A program made the position numbers and the translations under genes. The notes under the pieces were generated by a model. The model did not search any database, was not told the DNA's origin, and worked only from the letters and a program-made list of their open reading frames with translations. This document shows, piece after piece, positions 10,451 through 22,953 of a stretch of DNA of 64,000 bases. Positions within the stretch are counted from its first letter, which is position 1. Every line of letters begins with the position of its first letter. The DNA is taken from assembly GCF_032854445.1 (NCBI RefSeq), contig NC_088307.1:7872001-7936000 (forward strand), read 5' to 3'. This DNA is from Liolophura sinensis (Eukaryota > Mollusca > Polyplacophora > Chitonida > Chitonidae).

Positions 10451-13400
10451 TTAAAATTGGACAACGGGCCTGCCGTTCCGCAGAACGCAAAAAATAGAAT
10501 TGCGACACCAGGTGGTCTTGAATGTCGCCAACTTTCCCAGCCTGCGATGCCGTTCAAAAACAGTCAGCAAGTGGTACTGCAGGTCCCTGTGGAAAAGGCT
10601 GGGCACCACCTTAAGATGGTCGATCACGTGATTGTGTGCTACCACGTAGCACCGATGCCTCCAAATTGACCAGATACAAAGAAACACCTGATCTCTGACG
10701 ACCGGTTTCAATGAAGAAGGCACTTGTCTCAAGTCGCCCCACAACACATCTTCCAGGCTGAACGAGAACCCTCGTCCAAGGACGCGCCCAATCGTCCGTT
10801 CCAACATCTGCCACATGCTGGACGCAACCGGGCAATGCCACACAAGGTGTTCTACGGTCTCGTCTTGAGGCGAGCACAAAGGACAGTCGGCAGATACAGA
10901 CAGTCCTGCTCGGACTAACTTATGCCCGACCCACCACTGTCTGTGCCACAGCAGCCAAACAGCCTCCTTAGCTCGGTTGTCTAACCCAGACTTCCAGAGC
11001 GATAAAAACAAGTTCCTCCAGGACGATGGCACCCAACCCAACTGTTGCCACTTCTGGACTCCGGCAGGGGTTACGTCGTTGTCCACCAGAAGGATCTGAT
11101 ACCATCTCCTGGAGGAAAGCTGAGAAAGGTCCTGTTGGTTAACCTTATACCTCGTCCGGCTGGGATTCGTTACAGTATCCGGCAGACTGAACCATGCCTT
11201 CGGTATTGCCCTTCGCACAGCTGCTAGGTGACGCCAATTGACGGACTCCAAGACCAGCCACACTCTGGTGCCTCCATCCACAATATCCGACAATCGCCGG
11301 AAACTGGGCGTGGCCGTCTTACCAGGCATCAACGGTCTTCCACCCTCTCCTAAAATTAGGGGATTTCCATACAAAGGCTGATCCAGAGCTTCCTGCCACG
11401 AAACCGGATCAGCCTCAGTCCGTTTCAGCTTAAAGAAGGTTTTCAGATGGTCGAAGTACCACCGAGGAAGAGAACTGAAACGCGTTGGAGCTTTAAGCAG
11501 CCGGAAAAAGTCAACCACAGCGTGGGGTTCACTTTTCGACGCCACAAGCCTCCGGCCTACCTGAGCCCACCGAGACGAACTCAACATAAGCCGCTCCAAA
11601 AAGGCCAGCTTTAAGGACTGAACCTTCTTGGGGATATCTACGAGGCCTAGACCTCCACTTGCCTTGGGGAGGGTACAAACTTTGGAAGAGACCAGAGGCT
11701 TTTTGCTCTTCCACAAAAAATCCCGACACATCCCAACTAATGTGTTCTCCTTATCCGCCGGCAAGTCAAAAACTGAGGCAACATACCAAAATTTCGACAT
11801 TGCCAGCAAGTTTAACACAAGGACTCGCCCAACAATGCTTAGGCCTCTCTTGCTCCATCCCTTGAGGGTGCTGCCGACCTTCTGGATGCGGTCATTCCAG
11901 TTAACAGAAGCCGCGTTTTTTGCACCTTGTTTTACCCCCAAGAGTTTGACGTGATCCTGTGACCATTCAATACCCAAAGGATTATCAGCACGACCCTTCC
12001 AAGCACCCAAGAATAACCCTTTTGACTTGGATCTGTTGACTTTGCAGCCAGACGCTTTCTGGTACTTATTCAAGATCGCCTCAGCAATGTGGAAATCTTC
12101 ATCATCTCCCACGAAGAGAGATGCGTCGTCGGCATACTGGGAGATTTTGATCGGTTCTTCGACATCAGGGACTCTCACTCCCTTCATGTCAGAAGACCTC
12201 ACAACCACCCCAAGAACCTCTGCGGCCAGAACGTAAAGCAGGGGAGACAGAGGACAGCCCTGGCGAACTCCACGCTCGAGGAGAACAGGGTCACCAATAA
12301 ACCCATTCACCATTATACGACTAACAGGAGACTTTTAAAGAAGCCGGATCCATTTACAAAAAACAGGCCCGAACCCCATCCGCTCCAACACTTTGTGCAT
12401 AAAAGCCCATTCCAAACGATCAAAAGCCTTCTCGTTATCAAGGCTTATGATTGCCGCCTCGATATCCTCGTGTTCGACCAGCTCTATAAGGTCCCGAACA
12501 AGGAAGCTATTGGTGAGGATTGACCTCCCTGGCACAGAACAGGTCTGATCACTGTGAACAACAAGGCCCATCACGGACCCAAGTCTGCGGGTTAGCGCCT
12601 TTGTGATGATCTTATAATCGGCACACAAGAGTGAAATCGGCCTCCAATTCCGCAGGTCCTCTTTTGGCCCCCGCTTGTGAACGAGCCTGACAAGAGCCTG
12701 CTGCATTGAATTGGTTAACTCACCCTGCTCAAAAGCCTCGTTGGCAACGTCCAGCAGGATAGGGCCTAGCACATCCCAGAAAGCCAAATACAGTTCGACA
12801 GGAAGACCATCGATACCGGGGGACTTGTTCAGCGTCATGGATTTTGCTGCAGAGTGCAGCTCTTCCAAAGTGAACGGCTGTTCACAAATCGCGGCCTCCT
12901 CAGGAGGCAAGATCTGGGAGATCTGGGAGATCAACTCCTCCATGCAATTTCTCTCAACTCCCTCTGAGGTGAAGAGGCTCTGGTAGAAATCGCATGTGGC
13001 TTGCAATAAATCCTCGGTGGACCGGACTGAACGGCCATCAGGAGTTGCTACTTCGCGGATAAGTTTTTCTGTAGCACGCGACTTCTCCAAAGAACAGAAA
13101 TAGCGAGTGGGGTTCTCGCCTTCCACCTGCCACTTGACTCTGGCACGAACGGCGGCTGCTTTATAAGCCTGTTGCTCACCAGCCCGCACTTTACGTTTTA
13201 GATCTTCCAACAGGTCAACTAGATGGGTCTCCCCATCACTAACTCTTTTAGAGACCTTGTTGTAATCCTTTAGGAGTTTACGTTGAGCCCGTTTACGGCG
13301 ACGTGCCCTAGCCTTACTGTACGACAGTGCCACCCGCTTAAGCCCAGATTTGCCCTCCTCCCAGAATTCAGCAGCAGACCTAAAAGAATCCCTCTCTGAC

Positions 13401-14227
13401 ATCCAAGCGGCAAAATAATCTCGCATGTTCTTGTGAAACTCTTCGTCATTCAAAAGGCTGACGTTGAGCTTCCAGAACCCCGGACCTTTCTCTACCCAAT
13501 CCCCTGAATCAAATTTGGCTGTGACCATAGTATGATCAGACATGGCAGTGGGTTCATGACCTGCATGAACCAGATGTCCAAGGAGATCCTTGCTACAATA
13601 CACTCTATCCAGACGCGAAGAGTGCGCACCAGTTGGCGAGGTCCAAGTGTATTCATGGGCATCAGGATGTAGGAACCTGAAAGTATCCGACAGAGAATAT
13701 GTTTTAATCAAAGTTGCCAAGGGAGCAGTAGACGAATCAGAAGCTACCGCGGCCGTGCTTCGCCTATCTATTAGGGGATCTAAGACGCAATTGAAATCTC
13801 CGGCCAGGAAGACGTTGATGTTTGAATCACCCAGAACTCTTTCTAGACCTTGGAAAAACCGACGACGGTCAGGAACATATGTTGGTGCATGTACGGCGAC
13901 AAACGTAAAATCAAAGCCTGAATACTCCGCCTCAACCTTGACCCAACGACCACCGGGATCAGTGACAGACGACACTATGGTCCCCGACGCGAGGAAAGAA
14001 GCAAGAAACACAATAGCCGTGCCCGCTCTATGATTCGAGCCGGAAGAGGAAAAAACTTTCCCTTTCACAGCTGTTTCAAACCGGGTTACGTCATTGACGT
14101 CAGTAAAATGCGTCTCTTGTAGAAAAGCAACATCTGCTTTTAATGACCTGAAGGTATGGCCAAGGGAAAATTGCTTCCAGTCCGAAAGCAAACCCTGACA
14201 ATTTAGTGAGACAACATTCAGAGCCAT
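10451..14227 (-). pseudogene. LINE ORF2 (endonuclease-RT), copy 2, one nonsense codon
   Basis: A 1258-residue frame from the ATG at 14227 (MALNVVSLNCQG) to the stop at 10451. The N-terminal APE endonuclease shows FLQETHF, AGDFNCVLDP and SDHTMV. The RT has NKSPGIDGLP near residue 466, NEKAFDRLEW near 596, GCPLSP near 657 and YADD at 698. The C-terminus has a zinc motif, CPLC..HLVWHC. Codon 631 is TAA where copy 1 has TAC (Tyr), so the frame is broken once, between RT blocks, and is otherwise intact. The start is only 7 nt after the ORF1 stop, which supports coupled translation in the family. The ATG at 14341 is further upstream but lies inside ORF1, so it is less likely. Confidence 0.9.
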
Positions 14228-14234
14228 TATGGAT

Positions 14235-15746
14235 CTATTTAAGTTTTGTTTTTCTCGACTTCTTGTACAGGGCAGCCTTGCGTGCAGCAAAGTCCTCCTG
14301 GGACAGGTAAATGACTTTCCTCTGTTTCCTGACTTTCTCAATTTTTGAGTCGCGGCGCATGGTCCGATAATGGACTTCTAAAGAAGTGGAGACAGAAACT
14401 AAAACCTCGCCTTGATCGTTAGCGTATGCCGGCATTGACTCGTCTAGGTCTTCTCCCGGAACGGAATCCTCCATTTCCGACGTCGTGTCGTCCATGGGGA
14501 TAACCGATCCAGAGGCTTCAATGCCGCTAACTTGGTCTTTTGATGTGTCTACAAAAATGGCCTCTGAAGCGGTGCTCCATAAGGACTCATTTATATCTTG
14601 TTTTGCAATTGGCTGTGAAAAGGTAAATGATTGACTCCACAAGTCTTGTGAAGAGTCCTGCTCGGGAGACTGACCGGTCGAGCTGTACGGAACCAACGGT
14701 TCAGTGAAACTCAACGATACTTCCTCCTGTTTGACCTGGCTAGATACTGATGAAGTACCATTATCTACATTGTTGTCCACATCATTTTCCTCCTCTTTAC
14801 CCTCTTCATTCCTACCACCCTCCTGCCCGTCCTTACCATTATCCATAGCATCTTTATCATTCCCGTCCTCTGCCTCATTCATCTCATTTTTATCATCATT
14901 ACCCACTACATCATTGCTACTCTCCTGTCCACCATCCGTATCCCCATTCACCATTTCACAATCATCCTCAGCCTCATTACTATCATCCGTGTCATCATCA
15001 CTGTCATCCTTTCCGTCATTATCTCCCTGCTCATTGTCATGATCATCATTATTCATATCCTCGTCGTCCTTATTACCATTATCATCCATCGCAACTGCGA
15101 TGTCATCTTCATCTCCACTACTTGTCCCATTGTCGCTACTCTCAGTGTCCAGATCTTGAGGACAATTCTTTTGGAAATGACCTTCTTGCTTGCAAATCAA
15201 ACATTTGTTTTTCAGTGGGCAGTCATTTTTTAGGTGGTCTGTCGCCTGGCACAGGTGACAAGCTCGCACCTGCCCTCTGTACCAGACTGGTAACCGAAAA
15301 GATGCTCCCACCCATATGGCTTCAGGAATGGTGGACGAAATGTTGCTCATCCATACTCTCCTAACCCCATTTTGCAAGGTTCTGTCGAATAGGTAGCATT
15401 CTCGTTCAACAGAGTGCACCGTTCCAAACTGTTTAAAAACAGCCCCTATCCGTTCATCCGGAATCTCATAAGGGCTCTTCACCTTAACCAAAGTTCTGGA
15501 TTGCTCAACTTCATAAACCGGACAGTTTACTCCATTAAGTACCAGATCTTCATTAAGTAATTTTTGCTTCACCTCCTCATTGGCAACAGTGACATTCCAC
15601 AGATCGCCAGTAACGTGGACCAAACCCCTCAACACTTTGGGTCCGCTGCCGATACGTTCCTGCAACCCATGATAAACGTCAATGGCTTTTACATTGCCTT
15701 TAATTCGCAATTTAAGGCTAAGAGGCCTTTTAATGCGGAAAGCCAT
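14235..15746 (-). CDS. LINE ORF1 (zinc-knuckle protein), copy 2
   Basis: 503 residues from MAFRIKRPLS at 15746 to the TAG at 14235. After a basic N-terminal part come two CCHC knuckles (CHLCQATDHLKNDC, CLICKQEGHFQKNC). A region of about 120 residues extremely rich in Asp, Asn and Glu follows, then a Ser/Thr-rich stretch and a basic tail (KKSRKTKLK). It would bind element RNA. The frame is open further upstream to 15914 through a run of Phe codons made by the poly-T tract; I chose the inner ATG because all similarity between copies starts there and the upstream part is leader sequence. Confidence 0.85.
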   Translation of the reverse strand: MAFRIKRPLSLKLRIKGNVKAIDVYHGLQERIGSGPKVLRGLVHVTGDLWNVTVANEEVKQKLLNEDLVLNGVNCPVYEVEQSRTLVKVKSPYEIPDERIGAVFKQFGTVHSVERECYLFDRTLQNGVRRVWMSNISSTIPEAIWVGASFRLPVWYRGQVRACHLCQATDHLKNDCPLKNKCLICKQEGHFQKNCPQDLDTESSDNGTSSGDEDDIAVAMDDNGNKDDEDMNNDDHDNEQGDNDGKDDSDDDTDDSNEAEDDCEMVNGDTDGGQESSNDVVGNDDKNEMNEAEDGNDKDAMDNGKDGQEGGRNEEGKEEENDVDNNVDNGTSSVSSQVKQEEVSLSFTEPLVPYSSTGQSPEQDSSQDLWSQSFTFSQPIAKQDINESLWSTASEAIFVDTSKDQVSGIEASGSVIPMDDTTSEMEDSVPGEDLDESMPAYANDQGEVLVSVSTSLEVHYRTMRRDSKIEKVRKQRKVIYLSQEDFAARKAALYKKSRKTKLK

Positions 15747-15751
15747 TCTGT

Positions 15752-15787
<36 letters not shown>

Positions 15788-16268
15788 CTCGCCCAAAGGC
15801 GCTACCCGGCTGACACGTCCAACTGTGTTGGCAGCCAGTCAGGTACTGCACTGTGTGCTCAACCCCTTCACTGATCAATGAACAGTGGCCAATAAACTTC
15901 GTGCAAGAGTGCACGAATTTGCTGCCTGTTATTCACAAAAGCCTTTGTGTGCCCTGCTAGCCCGGGATGAATGGCGCTCGACCGGCCAAGCTGACCTTGT
16001 TCACTGTCCTATGCTGTAACCTGTATAGGCCTCCAACACAGGCCACGACAACTGGTGCCGGAGCCAAGCCGCGCGGGCTGGCCCACCGGCCACGCTGGCC
16101 AAACACCAAAATGTCAAAAAACTAGTCAAAAATATAGAATTTCTGACTACAAAGTATATCAATGGATAGCTCGTGACAAGAGAAATCTGTGAGTATCAGA
16201 AACACACAAGAAATCACTGGAAATCCAAGGAAATGAAGCCTGACAGATGGAGCGATCTGACAACATGT
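15747..16268 (-). promoter_or_regulatory. LINE copy 2 5' leader with 29-nt poly-T tract
   Basis: The leader is conserved in all three copies (9618-10107, 15747-16268, 22905-23439). On the sense strand a run of 29 T (15757-15785) lies 10 nt before the ORF1 ATG; copy 3 has 31 T at 22919-22949, 14 nt before its ATG. Its constancy in length and place suggests it belongs to the element and is not random slippage. Confidence 0.7.
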
Positions 16269-16380
16269 CTCTATCTCCCCCCTCTCTCTCTCTCTTTATC
16301 TTTATCTATATCTCTCTATCTATATATATCTATATCTATCTATATCGATATAAATATATATCTATGTGTATATCTATCTA
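16269..16380. repeat. TC/TATC/TA microsatellite
   Basis: CTCTATCTCCCCCC, then TC, TTTATC, TATC and ATATCT units, ending at CTATCTAAGG. It flanks the 5' end of LINE copy 2; the matching tract at 23440-23700 flanks copy 3. Confidence 0.9.
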
Positions 16381-17490
16381 AGGAAAAGTTCTTTCCAAAC
16401 ACAACATCTTTGGACATTTGGTTACAGAACACATCACACCTAGAAATCGTTTTCAGCTCAAAGAGAATCAACAGCAGTGTCACTGGCCGTAAAGGGTATA
16501 TCTAGCACCGTGTGAACTCAAAATCACCAAAACAACCTGTCATTTCTGCGTTCCAGTGTTTGGTTTCCTTGTCAGATTAGCCTACGGCAGCGTCCGCGTA
16601 ACGTTCTAACAAATTCCCCGAGTTAACGACGCTCGTGTGGCCGTTTGTGCAGAGAATGACGCTGGTGTGGCCGTTTGTGTAGACAACGACGCTTGTGTGG
16701 CCACCGTTTGTGCAGGCAACGACGCTGGTTTGGCCGTTTGCGCAGGCAACAACGCTCGTGTAGCCGTTTGTGCATGCTGCAATTTTATTTCACCGATGTG
16801 TTGAATAAAAGCACGCCACATGTGGCACACTACGTCAATAACTTGCCAAAGTTGGAAAGTCAGGAGACTGGAGTACTGACTAAAAGATAAATTATTTGGT
16901 TAAAGGAAGGATGCATTGATATCATGAGCTGCTGTGCTCTCGAAAAGAATTTGTGTACAATACGAGATGTGTAGGCCTATGACACACACACATTAACTGT
17001 AACATATCTGGTCAGGAACATTAATGTGTACCTTGCTCAGATCATCTATTTGTACCTACACTTTTAATATCCACCAAACTGTGTACCTTGATACATATCT
17101 TGTTTTCATCTCGAACTATACAAACGCATGTGTACAGACTTTAGTCAATTAAGTGTCCAACAACCATAAAAGTGACCACTATCAAATCACTTAGAAAACT
17201 TCCTGAGTATGACATTAAACCAAAATGAAATAAATAAATTGTGTTTACACTAAACAAGGAAAACAGAAAGCCCTTATCAGTTCGACCAGAAGAGATACCG
17301 ATAACAGCACTAGAAAAGTGTGCAGCAAACTGCAATGTGGGAGTAGTGCTGGTGACTTAAAAGTATGACATTAAGCCACCATGAAATTGATAAACTGGGT
17401 TACAGATTCGATAAAAGAATGGAAGCCCCAATGTAAGCTGTAGAAAAGTGTGCAATAGACTGCAATGTGGCAGTAGAGCCGTTGACTTAC
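16381..17490. other. Intron segment, duplicated at 23701-24893
   Basis: Noncoding sequence downstream (in gene sense) of the sushi exon 17491-17664. It is nearly identical to 23701-24893, differing mainly by scattered substitutions and by the 30-bp minisatellite copy number. I see no further exon in it. Confidence 0.85.
16620..16775. repeat. 30-bp minisatellite, short allele of the duplicated segment
   Basis: Units like GACGCTGGTGTGGCCGTTTG plus TGCAGACAAC, about 5 degenerate copies. The homologous array at 23945-24185 has about 8. The unit length is a multiple of three and lacks stops, so it makes meaningless open frames on both strands. Confidence 0.9.
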
Positions 17491-17664
17491 TAACACAGCT
17501 TGTGGTTTCGCCGTTCCATTCTTGGTTTGCCTGGCAGACTCGTTCTTTGGAGCCATGTAGGGTGTAGCCCTGGTTGCATTGAAAGCTGACTGTGTCTCCG
17601 ACTTGCCTACGATACCCGATGCGACGCCCATTCTCAGGCGTAGGCACTTCGGAACATTGCGATA
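17491..17664 (-). CDS. CCP exon 18 (sushi domain)
   Basis: 174 bp, phase 1 at both ends, with acceptor CTGTTTCAG and donor GTAAGT. It encodes one full domain: CSEVPTPENGRR at the start, FQCNQGYT, RVCQANQEWNGE and a final SCV. It is closely related to the exons at 27820-27993 and 24894-25052. It is the last sushi exon I can see; the intron beyond it contains LINE copies 1 and 2. Confidence 0.88.
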
Positions 17665-20600
17665 CTGAAACAGAACGAAACAAAATGTATCGACAAAACC
17701 ATTGATTAATCATTATATATATATATATCTCTTTTTTTTTTTACGCCACAGCAATCTAGGCTGTGGGAAAACAGAACCAAATCTGTCCGCGGTATGTAAA
17801 ACATACCTACATCCTTACCGACAGGACCAGCCCATCATTATATGACTAAAACGTCACAACCGGCAGACAGATAGAGCCAGGACAGACACAAGAAACAAAT
17901 ATCCATTAAAATTAACAGTGAAACTTCCGCCTCAGAATAGGCGGAACTGCTGAAAATGTGAAGTTATGACACCAGGTCACGAAAAATTGCCAGATTAAAA
18001 TTGGACAACGGGCCTGCCGTTCCGCAGAACGCAAAAAATAGAATTGCGACACCAGGTGGTCTTGAATGTCGCCAACTTTCCGAACCTGCGATGCCGTTCA
18101 AAAACAGTCAGCAAGTGGTACTGCAGGTCCCTGTGGAAAAGGCTGGGCACCACCTTAAGATGGTCAATCACGTGATTGTGTGCTACCACGTAGCACCGAT
18201 GCCTCCAAATCGACCAGATACAAAGAAACACCTGATCTCTGACGACCGGCTTCAATGAAGGCGGCACTTGTCTCAAGTCCCCCCCACAACACATCTTTCA
18301 GGCTGAACGAGAACCCTCGTCCGAGGAGGCGCCCAATTGTCCGTTCCAACATCTGCCACATGCTGGACGCAACCGGGCAATGCCACACAAGGTGTTCTAC
18401 GGTCTCGTCCTGAGACGAGCACAAAGGACAGTCGGCAGATGCAGACAGTCCTGTTCGGACTAGCTTATGCCCGACCCTCCACTGTGTGTGCCACAGCGGC
18501 CAAACAGCCTCCTTAGCTCGGTTGTCTAACCCAGACTTCCAGAGCGATAAAAACAAGTTCCTCCAGGACGATGGCACCCAACCCAACTGTTGCCACTTCT
18601 GGACTCCAGCGGGGGTTACGCTGTTGTCCACCAGAAGGATCCGATACCATTTCCTGGAGGAAAGCTGAGAAAGGTTCTGTTGGTTAACTTGATACCTCGC
18701 CCGGCTGGGATTCGTGACAGTATCCGGCAGATTGCCTTCGGTATTGCCCTTCGCACAGCTGCTAGGTGACGCCAATTGACCGACTCCAAGACCAGCCACA
18801 CTCTGGTGCCTCCATCCACAATATCCGACAATCGCCGGAAACTGGGCGTGGCCGTCTTACCAGGCATCAAGGGTCTTCCACCCTCTCCCAAAATTAGGGG
18901 ATTTCCATACAAAGGCTGATCCAGAGCTTCCTGCCACGAAACCGGATCAGCCTCAGTCCGTTTCAGCTTATAGAAGGTTTTCAGATGGTCGAAGTACCAC
19001 CGAGGAAGAGAACTGAAACGCGTTGGAGCTTTAAGCAGCCGGAAAAAAATCAACCACAGCGTGGGGTTCACTTTTCGACGCCACAAGCCTCCGGCCTACC
19101 TGAGCCCACCGAGACGAACTCAACATAAGCCGCTCCATAAAAGCCAGCTTTAAGGACTGAACCTTCTTAGGGATATCTACGAGGCCTAGACCTCCACTTG
19201 CCTTGGGGAGGGTACAAACTTTGGAAGAGACCAGAGGCTTTTTATTCTTCCACAAAAAATCCCGACACATCCCAACTAATGTGTTCTCCTTATCAGTCGG
19301 CAAGTCAAAAACTGAGGCAACATACCACAATTTCGACATTGCCAAGTTTAACACAAGGACTCGCCCAACAATGCTTAGGCCTCTCTTGCTCCACTCCTTG
19401 AGGGTGCTGCCGACCTTCTGGATGCGGTCATTCCAGTTAACAGAAGCCGTGTTTTTTGCACCTTGTTTTACCCCCAAGAGTTTGACGTGATCCTGTGACC
19501 ATTCAATACCCAAAGGAATATCAGCACGACCCTTCCAAGCACCCAAGAATAACCCTTTTGACTTGGATCTGTTGACTTTGCAGCCTGACGCTTTCTGGTA
19601 CTTGTTCAAGATGGTCTCGGCAATGTGGAAGTCTTCATCTCCCACGAAGAGAGATGCGTCGTCGGCATACTGGGAGATTTTGATCGGTTCTTCGACATCA
19701 GGGACTCTCACTCCCTTCATGTCAGAAGGCATCACAACCAACCCAAGGACCTCTGCGGCCAGAACGTAAAGCAGGGGAGACAGAGGACAGCCCTGGCGAG
19801 CCCAATTCCGCAGGTCCTCTTTTGGCCCCCGCTTGTGAACGAGCCTGACAAGAGCCTGCTGCATTGAATCGGTCAACTCAACCTGCTCAAAAGCCTCGTT
19901 GGCAACGTGCAGCAGGATAGGGCCTAGCACATCCCAGAAAGCCAAATACAGTTCGACAGGAAGGCCATCGATACCGGGGGACTTGTTCATCGTCATGGAT
20001 TTTGCTGCAGAATGCAGCTCATCCAAAGTGAACGGCTGTTCACAGATCGCGGCCTCCTGAGGAGGCAAGATCTGGGGGATCTGGGAGATCAACTCCTGCA
20101 TGCAATTTCTCTCAACTCCCTCTGAGGTGAAGAATCTCTGGTAGAAATTGCATGTGGTCTGCAATAAATCCTTGGTGGACCGGACTGAACGGCCATCAGG
20201 AGTTGCTACTTCGCGGATAAGTTTTTCAGTACCACGCGACTTCTCCAAAGAGCAGAAATAGCGAGTTGGGTTTTCGCCTTCCACCTGCCACTTGACTCTG
20301 GCACGAACGGCGGCTGCTTTATAAGCCTGTTGCTCACCAGCCCGCACTTTACGTTTTAGACCTTCCAACAGGTCAACTAGATGGGTCTCCACATCACTAA
20401 CTCTTTTAGAGACCTTGTTGTAATCCTTTAGGAGTTTACGTTGAGTCCGTTTACGACGACGTGCCTAGCCCTACTGTACGACAGTGCCACCCGCTTAAGC
20501 CCAGAATTGCCCTCCTCCCAGAATTCAGCAGCAGGCCTAAAAGAATCCCTCTCTGACATCCAAGCGGCAAAATAATCTCGCATGTTCTTGTGAAACTCTT

Positions 20601-22917
20601 CGTCATTCAAAAGGCTGACGTTGAGCTTCCAGAACCCCGGACCTTTCTCTACCCAATCCCCTGAATCAAATTTGGCTGTGACCATAGTATGATCAGACAT
20701 GGCAGTGGGTTTGTGACCTGCATGAACCAGATGTCCAAGGAGATCCTTGCTACAATACACTCTATCCAGACGCGAAGAGTGCGCACCAGTTGGCGAGGTT
20801 CAAGTGTATTCATGGGCATCAGGATGAGGGAACCTAAAAGTATCCGAGAGAGAATATGTTTTTATCAAAGTTGCCAAAGGAGCAGTAGACGAATCAGAAG
20901 CTACCGCGGCCGTGCTTCGCCTATCTATTAGGGGATCTAAGACGTAATTGAAATCGCCGGCCAGGAATACGTTTGTGTTTGAATCACCCAGAACACTTTC
21001 TAGACCTTGGAAAAACCGACGACGGTCAGCAACATATGTTGGCGCATGCACGGCGACAAACGTAAAGTCAAAGCCTGAATACTCCGCCTCAACCTTGACC
21101 CAACGACCACCGGGATCAGTGACAGATAACATAATGGTCCCCGACGCGAGGAAAGAAACAAGAAACACAATAGCCGTGCCCGCTCTATGATTCGAGCCGG
21201 AAGAGGAAAAGACTTTCCCTTTCACAGCTGTTTCAAACCGGGTTACGTCATTGACGTCAGTAAAATGCGTCTCTTGTAGAAAAGCAACATCTGCTTTCAA
21301 TGACCTGAAAGGTATGGCCAAGGGAAAATTGCTTCCAGTCCGAAAGCAAACCCTGACAATTTAGTGAGACAACATTCAGAGCCATTATGGATCTATTTAA
21401 GTTTTGTTTTTCTCGACTTCTTGTACAGGGCAGCCTTGCGTGCAGCAAAGTCCTCCTGGGACAGGTAAATTACTATCCTCTGTTTTCTGACTTTCTCAAT
21501 TTTTGAGTCGCGGCGCATGGTCCGATAATGGACTCCTAAAGAAGTAGAGACAGGGACTAAAACCTCGCCTTGATCGTTAGCGTATGCCGGCATTGACTCG
21601 TCTAGGTCTTCTCCCGGAACGGAATCCTCCATTTCCGACGTCGTGTCGTCCATGGGGATAAGCGATCCAGAGGCTTCAATGCCGCTAACTTGGTCTTTTG
21701 GGGTGTCTACAAAAATGGCCTCTGAAGCGGTGCTCCATAAGGACTCATTTATATCTTGTTTTGCAATTGGCTGGGAAAAGGTAAATGACTGACTCCACAA
21801 GTCTTGTGAAGAGTCTTGCTCGGCAGACTGACCGGTCGAGCTGTACGGAACCAACGGTTCAGTGAAAGTCAACGATACTTTCTCCTGTTTGACCTGGCTA
21901 GAAACTGATGAAATACCATCATCTGCATTTTTGTCCACATCATTTTCCTCCTCTTTACCCCTTTTATTCCTACCACCCTCCTGCCCGTCCTTACCATTAT
22001 CCATAGCATCTTTATCATTCCCGTCCTCTGCATCATCCACCTCATTTTTATCATCACTACCCACTACATCATTGCTCCTCTCCTGTCCAACATCCGTATC
22101 CCCATTCACCATTTCACAATCATCCTCAGCCTCATTAGTATCATCCGTGTCATCATCACTGTCATCCTTTCTGTCATTATCTCCCTGCTCATTGTCATGA
22201 TCATCATTATTCATATCCTCGTCGTCCTTATTACCACTATCATCCATCGCAACTGCGATGTCATCTTCATCTCCACTACTTGTCCCATTGTCGCTACTCT
22301 CAGTGTCCAGATCTTGAGGACAATTCTTTTGAAAATGACCTTCTTGCTTGCAAATCAAACATTTGTTTCTCAGTGGGCAGTCATTTTTGAGGTGGTCTGT
22401 CGCCTGGCACAGGTGACAAGCTCGCACCTGCCCTCTGTACCACACTGGTAACCGAAAAGATGCTCCCACCCATATGGCTTCAGGAATGGTGGACGAAATG
22501 TTGCTCATCCATATTCTCCTAACCCCATTTTGCAAGGTTCTGTCGAATAGGTAGCATTCTCGTTCGACAGAGTGCACCGTTCCAAACTGTTTGAGAGCAG
22601 CCCCTCTCCGTTCATCCGGAATCTCATAGCGGCTCTTCACCTTAACCAAAGTTCTGGATTGCTCAACTTCATAAACCGGACAGTTTACTCCATTAAGCAC
22701 CAGATCTTCATTAAGCAGTTTTTGCTTGACCTCCTCATTGGCGACAGTGACATTCCACAGATCCCCAGTAACGTGGACCAAACCCCTCAACACTTTGGGT
22801 CCGCTGCCGATGCGTTCCTGCAACCCATGATAAACTTCAATGGCTTTTATATTGCCTTTAATCCGCAATTTAAGGCTAAGAGGCCTTTTAATGCGGAAAG
22901 CCATTCTGGTGGTGGTA

Positions 22918-22953
<36 letters not shown>

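Larger units (their letters stand above)
10168..16268 (-). mobile_element. Tx1/L1-type LINE, copy 2 (full length)
   Basis: The complete element of about 6.1 kb on the minus strand consists of a 5' leader with a poly-T tract, ORF1, a 7-nt gap, ORF2, a 3' UTR with hairpins, and a 29-nt poly-A tail (T run 10168-10196). The only coding lesion I found is one in-frame stop in ORF2. Tx1/L1 placement rests on the RT signature (SLDNEKAFDRLEW, GCPLSP, YADD), the C-terminal zf-RVT motif and the ORF1 knuckles. Both ends lie against TC/TATC microsatellite, which fits known Tx1-group elements that insert into TC repeats. Confidence 0.92.
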
